From: Azospirillum oryzae
Lineage (GTDB): Bacteria > Pseudomonadota > Alphaproteobacteria > Azospirillales > Azospirillaceae
Assembly: GCF_900177515.1 (NCBI RefSeq)
Contig: NZ_FXAK01000005.1
Coordinates: 256,501-320,500, forward strand
DNA: 64,000 nt
Direction: 5' to 3'
Positions 29,836-38,068 of the stretch are shown here, piece after piece (the first letter of the stretch is position 1; each line of letters begins with the position of its first letter). The position numbers and the translations under genes are program-made. The notes under the pieces were generated by a model, which searched no databases, was not told the origin of the DNA, and saw only the letters and a program-made list of their open reading frames with translations.

Positions 29836-30024
29836 ATGTCGGCGCGCGCCATCGTATCGCTGGGCGTCTGGATACTGGCCATGGTGCTGATCGGCACGAT
29901 GACCGTGGGCCTCGCACTGGCCTTCTACCTGCTGCTGACCCTGTGCTTCGCGCTGGTGGTGGCGGCCCTGACCCTGCTCGCCCGCCGGCGGGAGAGCCAC
30001 CGGGGCGAGCAGAGTTACCTTTAG
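29836..30024 (+). CDS. small two-helix membrane protein
   Basis: A 62-residue protein with two closely spaced hydrophobic helices (about 6-24 and 27-48) and a charged tail rich in Arg, His and Glu. The ATG has GGGAG seven bases upstream, a good ribosome site for so short a frame. I do not recognise a family. The stop codon overlaps, on the opposite strand, the stop of the Cys-motif gene (shared bases 30022-30023), so the two genes converge with no space for a terminator. It could be a false positive, but site plus composition favour a gene. Confidence 0.55.
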   Translation: MSARAIVSLGVWILAMVLIGTMTVGLALAFYLLLTLCFALVVAALTLLARRRESHRGEQSYL

Positions 30025-30602
30025 TCGGCCGCCTGCCTGCCGGCCGCCGTCCCGGGCGGGCGGAGGGGATCGCCCCAGCGGCTCAGCCCCGGCCGATCCG
30101 GATCGGGTTCCGGACAGCCGGCGGACGCCTGCCGGGCCTTCTTTTCCATGAAGCAGCCGCAATGGCTGCAGACCCGCGCATCGATCGGCAGGTGCAACGC
30201 CGTCGCGGCCAGCATGTGGAGCATCGATTGCGGTGCCGGACGGTAGCGGGGGCAGACGCCGCATGCCGCCAGCCGTCCCGCGGCCGTGTCGGCATCGACG
30301 ATGCCGAAGCCGCTGCGTGCCCAACCCCAGAACCCCGCGACCGCAGCCGTCAGCGTGGCGCCGGCAGGCGGTGGTCCGGCAGGCTCGGCCGCCAGGGAAA
30401 ACCGCTCGATCCGGGCGGCGATGTCGGCGACGGATTGCCCGGGCCGGGACAACAGGACGCGCTGCTCCGGATCGGCGAAAGCCCGGAGCAGCGCGTCGGT
30501 CGGCACATCGTGGGCAAGGCCGAGCAGGCGCGCCAGTTCACGGCATGCCTGCTCGGCCCGTTCCGCATCGGCGGGGTCGGGGAGGATGTCCTTCCCCGTC
30601 AT
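30021..30602 (-). CDS. Cys-motif (putative metal-binding) protein next to phosphoesterase
   Basis: The 193-residue protein has an N-terminal helical half without motif and a C-terminal half with paired cysteines: C114-G-V-C117, then C145-S-H-C148-G-C150-F-M-E-K-K and C163-P. The C-x2-C-x-C-F-x3-K-x(n)-C-P arrangement, with a downstream R-W, resembles small zinc- or iron-binding knuckles found in scattered phage and bacterial proteins. It lacks a signal peptide. The ATG is ten bases downstream of the phosphoesterase stop with AAGGGCGG upstream, so the two are almost certainly one transcript. Function is unknown; a metal-handling or redox partner role is possible but unproven. Confidence 0.7.
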   Translation of the reverse strand: MTGKDILPDPADAERAEQACRELARLLGLAHDVPTDALLRAFADPEQRVLLSRPGQSVADIAARIERFSLAAEPAGPPPAGATLTAAVAGFWGWARSGFGIVDADTAAGRLAACGVCPRYRPAPQSMLHMLAATALHLPIDARVCSHCGCFMEKKARQASAGCPEPDPDRPGLSRWGDPLRPPGTAAGRQAAD

Positions 30603-30612
30603 GATACCGCCC

Positions 30613-32145
30613 TTACGAAGCCGTCGGCGCGGTTGGAGCGGCGCCGGCCTTCGCCTGGACCTCCTGCATGTACTGCTTGGCATCGCCAACCGTCTGCAGG
30701 GAGGATACGCGCGCCAGGATGGCCGGATGCTCCGCCGGCGGCGAAGTCTGCAGATCATGCATGGCATGAAGCTGCACGAAACCAACCTGGCTGGCCGGCA
30801 TCGGTGCGTCCGCCGGCGGAGCGACAGGAGCCGGCGCGTTGGTGACGATGTTGCCGAACTCCGCCGGCTGCGGCAGCGTGGCCGGGGTGTCGGTCCGCGG
30901 CGTCGACAGCGACAGCAGCGACAGCACGTTGTTGGCCGCGGCATCGCGCTTGGTCAGCGGCTTCAGCCCATAGACCGCCTCCAGCGTCGCCGGGATGGAG
31001 GAATGGTCATAAACGCGATGGTCGACGGTGTTCTTCGGGATCAGCGGCGACACCACGACCGCCGGGACGCGGACGCCATACTGCTCGAAGGTGAAGCCGT
31101 TGACGTTCAGCCCGAATTCGGGCCCTGTGTCGCTCGGCTTGGTTTTGGGCAGCGTGTCGCCCGGCGCGACCGCGGCCGGCGGGGCGACGTGGTCGTAGAA
31201 ACCGCCATGCTCGTCCCAGGTGATGATGAGCAGGCTGGTTTCCCACAGCGGCGAATTGCGGATCGCCTCGTACACCTGCTTGATCAGCGTCTCGCCGCCG
31301 GTCACCCCGTCCATGGGATGCTGCGAGGTGCCGCCGGTGTAGCTGCCGGCCCGGACATTGCCGTAATTCGGCTCGATGAAGGTGTAGAGCCAGGGGTAGT
31401 TCCCCTGCAGATCCTTGGCGAGCTTGTCCAGCGAGTTCACGTCGGAGAAGTTGACGCCGGCAAGCGCCGCGGTGATCGTGGTCAGCGCTTCATAGCCGTA
31501 CAGCCGCCAGCCGAAATCGCCGCCGTTGGGCTTGGCGCTCAGCGCCTGGAAGATGGTGCCGTTCTTGAACTTCACACCTGAAAAGGTGTCCCATTTCGCC
31601 ATCTGCTCATCGGTCGGGCTGGCGTCGAGGCCGTCCGAAGAGGCGGCGTGGGCGAAGAAGCGGTTGGGCCAGGTCGGGCCGGGCAGCGACGAGAACCAAC
31701 GGTCGCAGACCGCGAACTCGCGGGCCAGCGTGTTCAGGATCGGCAGCTGCGACGGCGCGTAGCAGCGCATGATCATCGCCAGATCCTGGACCGGCGCCTT
31801 CCCTTCGTCGTCCGAGGTCGAGTCCGCGAAGTTGGCGACGAAGCCGCTGTTGTCGATCGCAGGATAGCTGCCGCCGGACGTGTAGCTGGCGCCATGACCG
31901 CAGAGCTGCTCCACCACGTCGGCAAATTCGTGGCCGGGATCCACCGGCAGGGTCTGGTCGGCCGGCTGGGACACCGTGTAGGCGACGCCGTTGTAGCTGT
32001 TGGACTCCTTGCCCGTCAGCCCGTCGACCGCCGTCGGCTGACCGGTGACGGCGTCGGTGCCGGTGATGCCGGAAAATCCGAGCAGATTGTCGAACGACCG
32101 GTTCTCCAGCATGAGAACGAAGACATTGGTGATGTTCGAAGCCAT
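30613..32145 (-). CDS. phospholipase C / acid phosphatase-type phosphoesterase
   Basis: The 510-residue protein belongs to the phosphoesterase family that includes phospholipases C and AcpA-like acid phosphatases. The metal-site start M-L-E-N-R-S-F-D-N-L-L-G is at 11-22, the P-G-P-T-W-P-N-R-F-F loop follows in the first half and I-T-W-D-E-H-G-G-F-Y-D-H-V in the second, all hallmark stretches. No signal peptide is evident, unlike most secreted phospholipases, so it may act in the cytosol or leave by a non-classical route. The last 80 residues are Pro/Ala-rich. AGAGGG precedes the ATG. It stands between the PUD-like gene (107 bases upstream) and the Cys-motif gene on the same strand. The substrate is not determined. 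Confidence 0.88.
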   Translation of the reverse strand: MASNITNVFVLMLENRSFDNLLGFSGITGTDAVTGQPTAVDGLTGKESNSYNGVAYTVSQPADQTLPVDPGHEFADVVEQLCGHGASYTSGGSYPAIDNSGFVANFADSTSDDEGKAPVQDLAMIMRCYAPSQLPILNTLAREFAVCDRWFSSLPGPTWPNRFFAHAASSDGLDASPTDEQMAKWDTFSGVKFKNGTIFQALSAKPNGGDFGWRLYGYEALTTITAALAGVNFSDVNSLDKLAKDLQGNYPWLYTFIEPNYGNVRAGSYTGGTSQHPMDGVTGGETLIKQVYEAIRNSPLWETSLLIITWDEHGGFYDHVAPPAAVAPGDTLPKTKPSDTGPEFGLNVNGFTFEQYGVRVPAVVVSPLIPKNTVDHRVYDHSSIPATLEAVYGLKPLTKRDAAANNVLSLLSLSTPRTDTPATLPQPAEFGNIVTNAPAPVAPPADAPMPASQVGFVQLHAMHDLQTSPPAEHPAILARVSSLQTVGDAKQYMQEVQAKAGAAPTAPTAS

Positions 32146-32252
32146 GGAGCGACCCTCTTGCTCGCCGTTGAACGTCGGGTGGGTGATGCCGCCGCACGGC
32201 GCCGGACGGCGGGCAGATGCGCCCGCCGGTCCGGCGCCGACCGTCGGCAGCC

Positions 32253-32642
32253 TCAGCTGGAGACGGAGGTCGTGCAGGAGCCGGAAATCAGCGGCATCAT
32301 GAAAGTGCTGGTGGTGAACGGGAAGTAGTAGGTCATGCCGTCGTCCGCCGACTGGCACTCGCACTCCTTGGTCGGGGCCTGCAGGCTGCCTTCGGTCTGA
32401 TAGACACCCTGGCTAGACCCGTCGACCACCTCGGCCCGGCAGTACCAGTAATCCATGCCGGTGCGGCCGAAACCGGTGTTGAAGCCCACTTCGAGCGGCC
32501 CGGCAAAGCCACCGGGAGCAACGGGCGTGCTGGACTGCCAGATCACCGGCGCATCGTCGCTGTAACGATGGGAAAACGAGAAAATGGCGTTTCCACCGGT
32601 GTTGTTCACGACGTACATCTTGAGAGAGCTGTTGCATGACAT
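32253..32642 (-). CDS. PUD/aegerolysin-like beta-sandwich protein
   Basis: A 129-residue protein with no signal peptide. The pattern V-N-N-T-G-G-N-A followed by S-H-R-Y-S-D-D, then G-F-N-T-G-F-G-R-T-G-M-D-Y-W-Y-C recalls the up-regulated-in-Daf-2 (PUD) domain, an aegerolysin-like beta sandwich found in nematodes, fungi and scattered bacteria. Three cysteines cluster near the end of the second half. Aegerolysin relatives bind specific membrane lipids. I chose the ATG at 32642; a TTG 11 codons upstream is also possible. Family assignment is from remembered motifs and should be checked. Upstream DNA is AT-rich, unlike the neighbours, which hints at acquisition. Confidence 0.6.
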   Translation of the reverse strand: MSCNSSLKMYVVNNTGGNAIFSFSHRYSDDAPVIWQSSTPVAPGGFAGPLEVGFNTGFGRTGMDYWYCRAEVVDGSSQGVYQTEGSLQAPTKECECQSADDGMTYYFPFTTSTFMMPLISGSCTTSVSS

Positions 32643-33082
32643 ACTATCGCACTCATTTTGGTTTCTCGTGCCCAATGCACATATACTTGAATATCAACGT
32701 AGCTATATCGCGGTCAATTTTTCGGAGTGCACTTCTTGAGACTTTTTCTCGCGATGAGAGTCATCAGTTAGACATATTGGTGATAAGAAAGACGAATATC
32801 GTTTCAATTCGGCGATAAGATCGCATTGTTAGATACATTTCGTTTTTTGGGTCGTGTTTATCTACCATTTTATATATAATAGGTTGCATTTTTGCGACGC
32901 GGATGCGCCCACTCCGCCGTGCAGGACGAGTGCAGACGCACATCAATGCACTTATTGCTGGCTCCTGGGGGCCAAGCCGCAAAAGAAAACCCCATGATCG
33001 AGCCCGCAGGCGCAATCATGGGGTCCATGTCGGCATGTTCAGCCGGCGGACCGGGACCGATCAGGTCCCGCCCCCGGATGGC
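32643..33082. other. AT-rich intergenic region
   Basis: About 440 bases between the PUD-like gene and the alpha-2-macroglobulin gene. Most of 32640-32900 is far more AT-rich than the rest of the window and should contain the promoter of the minus-strand PUD gene. One minus-strand open frame of 41 codons (32764-32889) is present but has no ribosome site I trust. The right end carries a terminator. Confidence 0.7.
32981..33023 (-). terminator. intrinsic terminator of the alpha-2-macroglobulin gene
   Basis: CCCCATGAT and ATCATGGGG form a perfect nine-base stem around a GC-rich loop, followed on the minus strand by TTTTCTTTT. It lies 60 bases after the alpha-2-macroglobulin stop. Confidence 0.85.
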
Positions 33083-36000
33083 TCACTCCGGCAGCACGCG
33101 CAGCCGGGATGCGGCGGTGCGGGCGGACAGGTGGGGACGCTGCAGGTCCTGGACCTGGGCTCCGGGCACCGCGAAGTCGCCGGGGGTCACGGCGCGGACC
33201 AGATAGACCAGCCGGAAACGGGGCGCCGTCTTCGGCAGGTCGACCGCGGCGAGGAAGCGGTCGTCGCGGAACTCGACATTGCGCACCGCCGACAGCTCGC
33301 CCAGCCAGGACAGCTTGCCGAGCTGGCCGCTGTTGGCGAGGCGTACATTCTCGATCTCGAAGCCGGCCGGCAGCGGATCGCTGACCAGCACCGAATGGTC
33401 GAGCGGATCGCCGACCTCGCCCTCCAGCGTCACCACCAGCAGGTCGTTGTGGCGGATGCCGGCCGGATCGACCGGACGGCCGGCCATGTCGAACAGGCGG
33501 CGGCGGATGGTCATCCCCTGCTCCTCCGCGCCGGCCGGCTGGTCGGGCACGCCGGCGACCGACACCGTCTGCCGGACCTCGCCGCCGAGGTTGCGGATGG
33601 CGGGCGGGGCGGCCGGATCGACGGGCAGGATCTGCGGCTTGGCGTTCTCCACCGTCTGGTCGCCGATGGCGAGCTTCATCGGCGCCGCGCGGTCGATCAA
33701 CGCCTTCGCGGCCAGCAGCAGCCAAGCCTGCTCCTGCGGGTTGGTGGTGCGGACGGCGGCGAAGGTCTTGGCCACCCGCTCGGCCGCCTGGAAGATGCGA
33801 TCGCGGTCCACCGCGCCGCTTTCCGCCATCAACACCACCACGCCGGCCTCGTCGCGCAGGGAGGAGCCCTGGTCGCGCAGGCTGGCGGTGACCATGCGGG
33901 CGCCGGTCAGCTTGGAGAAGGCGTCGGTCGCCCCCTGCTGGTCGCCCAGCACGGCGGTCGCGGCGGCGATCTGCGCCCGGCCGAAGTCGGTCTGCAGCCG
34001 GTCCCAATAATTCTCGCGGAAATAGCGCACGGCACCGGCGTCGATCATCTTCGCCCGCGCCAGCACATAGAGCGCATAGGCGCGGCCCGGCAGGTCGGCG
34101 GTCTCGACCCAGGCGTTGTCGATGGCCTGCTTCAGCCAGTCCAGTCCCTTGCGATAGGGCTGGTCGGGGATGCGGTAGCCCGCGGCCTTGGCCCGGCCCA
34201 GCACATCGACGGCGTAGGCGGTCAGCCACGGATCCAACTCACCCTTCGGCGACCAGGCGGCGAAAGCGCCGTCGATGCGCTGGAAGGTCAGCAGCCGGTC
34301 GACGCTGCGCTGGACGCGGGCCTTGATGCGGTCCTCCGGCGCGATGCCGAGATTGGCGGCGACGTCGCTCATCGACAGCAGCGGCAGGATGCGGCTGGCG
34401 GTCTGCTCCGCCCCGCCCGGTGCCGCGCGGTCGAGCGCGAAGAGAAGGCCCGCCACGTCGAGGTCCGGCAGGGGGGCGACGACCGCACCGACCGACAGGG
34501 TTTCCGGCCGCAGGCCGGCGGTGATGTCGGCGGGAATGGTCAGGCTCTTGTCGGTCGGCAGTGCCGTGGTGTTGCGGCGCGCCACCAGCGGCGTTGCCGG
34601 ACGGACGGTCACGTCCCAGCGGCGGGTGACGCGGACGCCCTCCGGACCGGTGACGTCGAGCGTGACATGGCCCGAACCGACGGCGGTGGCGGTCAGCACC
34701 CGGCCGGCGGTCGCCCGCTTGCCGCGTGCGAGCTTCGGCACGGCCAGCTCGTTGCCGGACTCCGACTGGGCCCCGGATTCCGACTGAACGATGGCGACGG
34801 CGCCCTCCGCGGTCAGGGTCATGGTGTAATCGCCGGACGGGCCGTTCAGGTTGTCGAGCGACAGCAGGACCTGTGCCGAGTCTCCGGGGGCGAGGAAGCG
34901 CGGCAGCACGGCGTCGGCGACGACCGGATCGCGCACCAGCATCTGGCTTTCGGCATGGCCGATCCGCCCCTCGCTCCAGGCGACGGCCATCAGGCGCAGG
35001 CGCCCCTGGAAATCGGGAAGATCGAAGGGAACGGAGACCTTGCCGTCGGCCCCGACGGTCTGGATGCCGGAATAGAGCGAGACCACACGTTCGGACTTGG
35101 GCGGCACCAGCCCGGCGATCTGGCGCAGGCGCGGCGTCGGCTGGGCCGGCGGACGGGCGGCGTCCAGGCTGGCCGGATCGATCAGGCGGCCATAGGAGTC
35201 GCGCAGTTCCACCCGGAGCGGACGCTTGCGCAGATAATGGCGGGCCGGATCGGGCGAGGGCTGGTCGGTCAGCTGCATCACCGATTCGTCGACGGCGGCC
35301 AGGGTGACGAAGGCCTGCTTGCCCTCCGCCACGCCGTCCACCGTGATGTCGGCGGTCATGGCGCGGCGCGGCTCCGTCTCCGCCGGGGCGGAGAGACGGA
35401 CGTCGAGGGTGCGCGGAGCCTTGTCCATCGCCAGCCACGCAAGGCCGACGGCGCGGCGCGGCGGCTTCTTCGACTGCGGGTCGGAGGTGGCGAAGGCGGT
35501 CGCCAGCACATGGGCGCCGCTGGTCCAGCCCTGCCCGATCGGGATTTCCAGGAACGCGCCCTGGGTCCCGATGGCGCGGGTGACGGCATAGGAGACGCCG
35601 CGGTCGGCCACGGCGACCAGCACCTGACTGTCATAGGGCGGCTTGACGAAGACCCAGGCGCTTTCCCCGGCGCGGTAGGCCGGCATCATCACCGAGACGT
35701 CGACGGAGTCCGGCCGCTCGCCGGCGGTCGGGGTCATCCACCAGCCGGCCGCGAAGCGGAAGCTGCTGGCGACACCGGTCTTGGGATCGAACACCTCCAG
35801 CCGGTAGCGCCCGGCGGTCACCGGGGTCTCGACCGAAACGGGCGCGCCGGCCTGGGCCGACAGCGAACCGCCGGTCACCCGCTGGTCCTTCACCGTGACC
35901 TTGTAGTCCCAGCGGCCGTTCGCCTCGTACCAGGAGTAATCATACTCCTCCTCGAACAGCTCGTAGGAGAGGTCGGCGTGGTCGGTCGGCTTGCCGTCCG

Positions 36001-37882
36001 GGCCGACGGCGACGACGTCGAAGCCGGCGGTCGCCCCCTCCGGCACGCCGTCGCCCTCGAAGCGCGGCTTGATGCCGATGGCGAAGGGCTGGTGACGCAC
36101 CGGCAGCACGAAATCGCGGCCGACCGGACGGCCGCCGAGGTCGAACAGGGTGGCGCGCACCACCGCCTCCAGCGGGCGGGTGCTGTCGGGCGGGCGCGGC
36201 AGCTTGACCTTCAGGCGGGCCGAGCCGTTGGAATCGGTGATGAAGCCCGGCAGATCGGCGCGGGCAGGCTTCACGTCCTCCTGCACCAGACCGAAATGAT
36301 AGCCCGGCAGGTTGGGATAGGGGTTGGCGGCGGCGCGCAGCGTCACCGTCAGCTCGCCCGGCAGGCCGGAGGCCGGCGCGCCATAGAGATAGTGGCTGTC
36401 GAGCGCGATGTCGGCCTCGCCGTCGGAAGCCAACTCCGTCGTCGGGGAGGCGAGCGCCACGTCCAGCCGCGGCGGCACGAAATCCTCCAGCAGGAACTCG
36501 GCCTTGCCGATGGCCGGGCCGTCCGGCTCGGCATGGGCGGTGACGATCCAGTTGCCGGGATAGGCGTTCATCGGCAGGTCGATGCGGGTGGCATAGCCAC
36601 CGGCCCCGCTGTCGGTCAGGCCGCGCCGCTCCACCTCGAAGCCGTCGGGGCGCAGGACGCGGATGGTCAGCTGCTTGCCGGCGGGCGGCGGGTTCAGGTC
36701 GGCGTCGCGCAGCAGCGCCGTCAGCTGCACCGTCTCGCCCGGACGGTAGATGCCGCGCTCTGTATAGAGATAGGCGTCGAGGCCGCCGGCGGCCGGGCGG
36801 ACGATCGTGGCGGGCTTGTCCGGCGTGTCGGCCGGCGGGGCGCCGCCGGCGGTCAGGTCGAGAACGGCGAAGTCGCCGTCGCCGCGCGCGGCGAACAGCG
36901 CCTGCACCGGCTCCGCCCCGGCGGCGCGCAGGGCCGCGAGGTCGAAACGGCCAAGCCCGTCCTCGCCGGTCTGGACGCGGCCCAGCTCCGTGCCGTTGCG
37001 GGCGACCAGACGCAGTTCCACCCCGGCGGCCGGCGCGGCGCTCTGGACGGAGCGGGCGAAGACCACCAGCGAATCCTCGCCGAGGATGGTGTTGAGGCCG
37101 AGGTCGGAGACGACGAACCATTGGGTCGCCTTGCGGTCCCAGCCGCCCGGCTTGATCTCGTCAGCACCGGCGACGGCGACATAGACGCCGGGCTCCAGCT
37201 TGCCCAGGACAGCATCGATCGGGAAGGCGGTGGTGACGGTGCGGTTCGGCTGGTTGCCGATGCCGATCTCGCCGCGCCACACCTCCTGGCCCGATTTGTC
37301 CAGGATCTCGCCGATGTCGTAATCGGTCATCTGCTGGGTGATGCGGCCGAAATAGATCTTCTCGACCAGCGCGCGGTCGGCGATGCGCAGAACCTGCAGC
37401 TTCGCCCGGTCCAGGTTGATCGAGCGCAGCGGCAGGCCGTCCGCCCCCACGCGGGGCAGGATGTAGCCGGCGCCGCGGAAGGCGAGCGAAGGCTTGCGGT
37501 TTGGCACCTGCACCTCGCGGGTGTCGGCGGCCGGCAGACGCTTGCCGTCGGCTCCGGGAAGCCCGTCCTTCAGCGTGACGCGGTAGGTCTCGCCATGGTG
37601 CAGCCCCTCGACACAGAGGGTGCGGTCGCGGGCGATGGCGGCACCGTCCACCGCCGGCTCCACCGCCACATAATCGCGGAAGTTGACGGCGCGCGAGCGC
37701 TCCAGCCGGTCGGTGAAGGTGAAGCAGGCCTGTGGCGTATCGCGCTCCGCCACCACCTCGACACTGGAAACGCCGAAGGGCACCGGCTCGGCCGGCGGGT
37801 CGGCGGCGAGGGTCTGGGAGGCGGTGAACGTGCCGGAGCACGCGACAAGAACGGCACAGACACGCGCCAGCGCACGCAACAT
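33083..37882 (-). CDS. bacterial alpha-2-macroglobulin without thioester (YfaS type)
   Basis: This 1599-residue envelope protein traps or blocks proteases in the periplasm. It shows the macroglobulin pattern of repeated beta domains and the conserved T-E-R-G-I-Y-R-P-G-E-T segment near 376-386. At the place where thioester forms have C-x-E-Q, about residue 1156-1160, this protein reads G-G-A-E-Q, so the reactive cysteine is missing, as in E. coli YfaS and unlike YfhM. The N-terminus is a signal peptide with either a lipobox (L-V-A-C, residues 12-15) or a signal peptidase I site after T-L-A. No pbpC, the usual partner gene, is present. ATG 37882 has only a weak ribosome site. Confidence 0.9.
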   Translation of the reverse strand: MLRALARVCAVLVACSGTFTASQTLAADPPAEPVPFGVSSVEVVAERDTPQACFTFTDRLERSRAVNFRDYVAVEPAVDGAAIARDRTLCVEGLHHGETYRVTLKDGLPGADGKRLPAADTREVQVPNRKPSLAFRGAGYILPRVGADGLPLRSINLDRAKLQVLRIADRALVEKIYFGRITQQMTDYDIGEILDKSGQEVWRGEIGIGNQPNRTVTTAFPIDAVLGKLEPGVYVAVAGADEIKPGGWDRKATQWFVVSDLGLNTILGEDSLVVFARSVQSAAPAAGVELRLVARNGTELGRVQTGEDGLGRFDLAALRAAGAEPVQALFAARGDGDFAVLDLTAGGAPPADTPDKPATIVRPAAGGLDAYLYTERGIYRPGETVQLTALLRDADLNPPPAGKQLTIRVLRPDGFEVERRGLTDSGAGGYATRIDLPMNAYPGNWIVTAHAEPDGPAIGKAEFLLEDFVPPRLDVALASPTTELASDGEADIALDSHYLYGAPASGLPGELTVTLRAAANPYPNLPGYHFGLVQEDVKPARADLPGFITDSNGSARLKVKLPRPPDSTRPLEAVVRATLFDLGGRPVGRDFVLPVRHQPFAIGIKPRFEGDGVPEGATAGFDVVAVGPDGKPTDHADLSYELFEEEYDYSWYEANGRWDYKVTVKDQRVTGGSLSAQAGAPVSVETPVTAGRYRLEVFDPKTGVASSFRFAAGWWMTPTAGERPDSVDVSVMMPAYRAGESAWVFVKPPYDSQVLVAVADRGVSYAVTRAIGTQGAFLEIPIGQGWTSGAHVLATAFATSDPQSKKPPRRAVGLAWLAMDKAPRTLDVRLSAPAETEPRRAMTADITVDGVAEGKQAFVTLAAVDESVMQLTDQPSPDPARHYLRKRPLRVELRDSYGRLIDPASLDAARPPAQPTPRLRQIAGLVPPKSERVVSLYSGIQTVGADGKVSVPFDLPDFQGRLRLMAVAWSEGRIGHAESQMLVRDPVVADAVLPRFLAPGDSAQVLLSLDNLNGPSGDYTMTLTAEGAVAIVQSESGAQSESGNELAVPKLARGKRATAGRVLTATAVGSGHVTLDVTGPEGVRVTRRWDVTVRPATPLVARRNTTALPTDKSLTIPADITAGLRPETLSVGAVVAPLPDLDVAGLLFALDRAAPGGAEQTASRILPLLSMSDVAANLGIAPEDRIKARVQRSVDRLLTFQRIDGAFAAWSPKGELDPWLTAYAVDVLGRAKAAGYRIPDQPYRKGLDWLKQAIDNAWVETADLPGRAYALYVLARAKMIDAGAVRYFRENYWDRLQTDFGRAQIAAATAVLGDQQGATDAFSKLTGARMVTASLRDQGSSLRDEAGVVVLMAESGAVDRDRIFQAAERVAKTFAAVRTTNPQEQAWLLLAAKALIDRAAPMKLAIGDQTVENAKPQILPVDPAAPPAIRNLGGEVRQTVSVAGVPDQPAGAEEQGMTIRRRLFDMAGRPVDPAGIRHNDLLVVTLEGEVGDPLDHSVLVSDPLPAGFEIENVRLANSGQLGKLSWLGELSAVRNVEFRDDRFLAAVDLPKTAPRFRLVYLVRAVTPGDFAVPGAQVQDLQRPHLSARTAASRLRVLPE

Positions 37883-38068
37883 TCTGGACAGGCCCCAATT
37901 CCGCGGGTGGGTCCGGAAGCACGCGGCCGGGGACAGCCCTGGCGTCGGCTCGGACCTGGACAAAACCGGCGCGGAGTATGCCCAAGCGGCGGGGGTTTCG
38001 CCATGGCTTTGCGGCACCGCCGCGAAGATCGATTTGGTTGCGGGCCGGATCGGCAAGGGATTTGTGGA

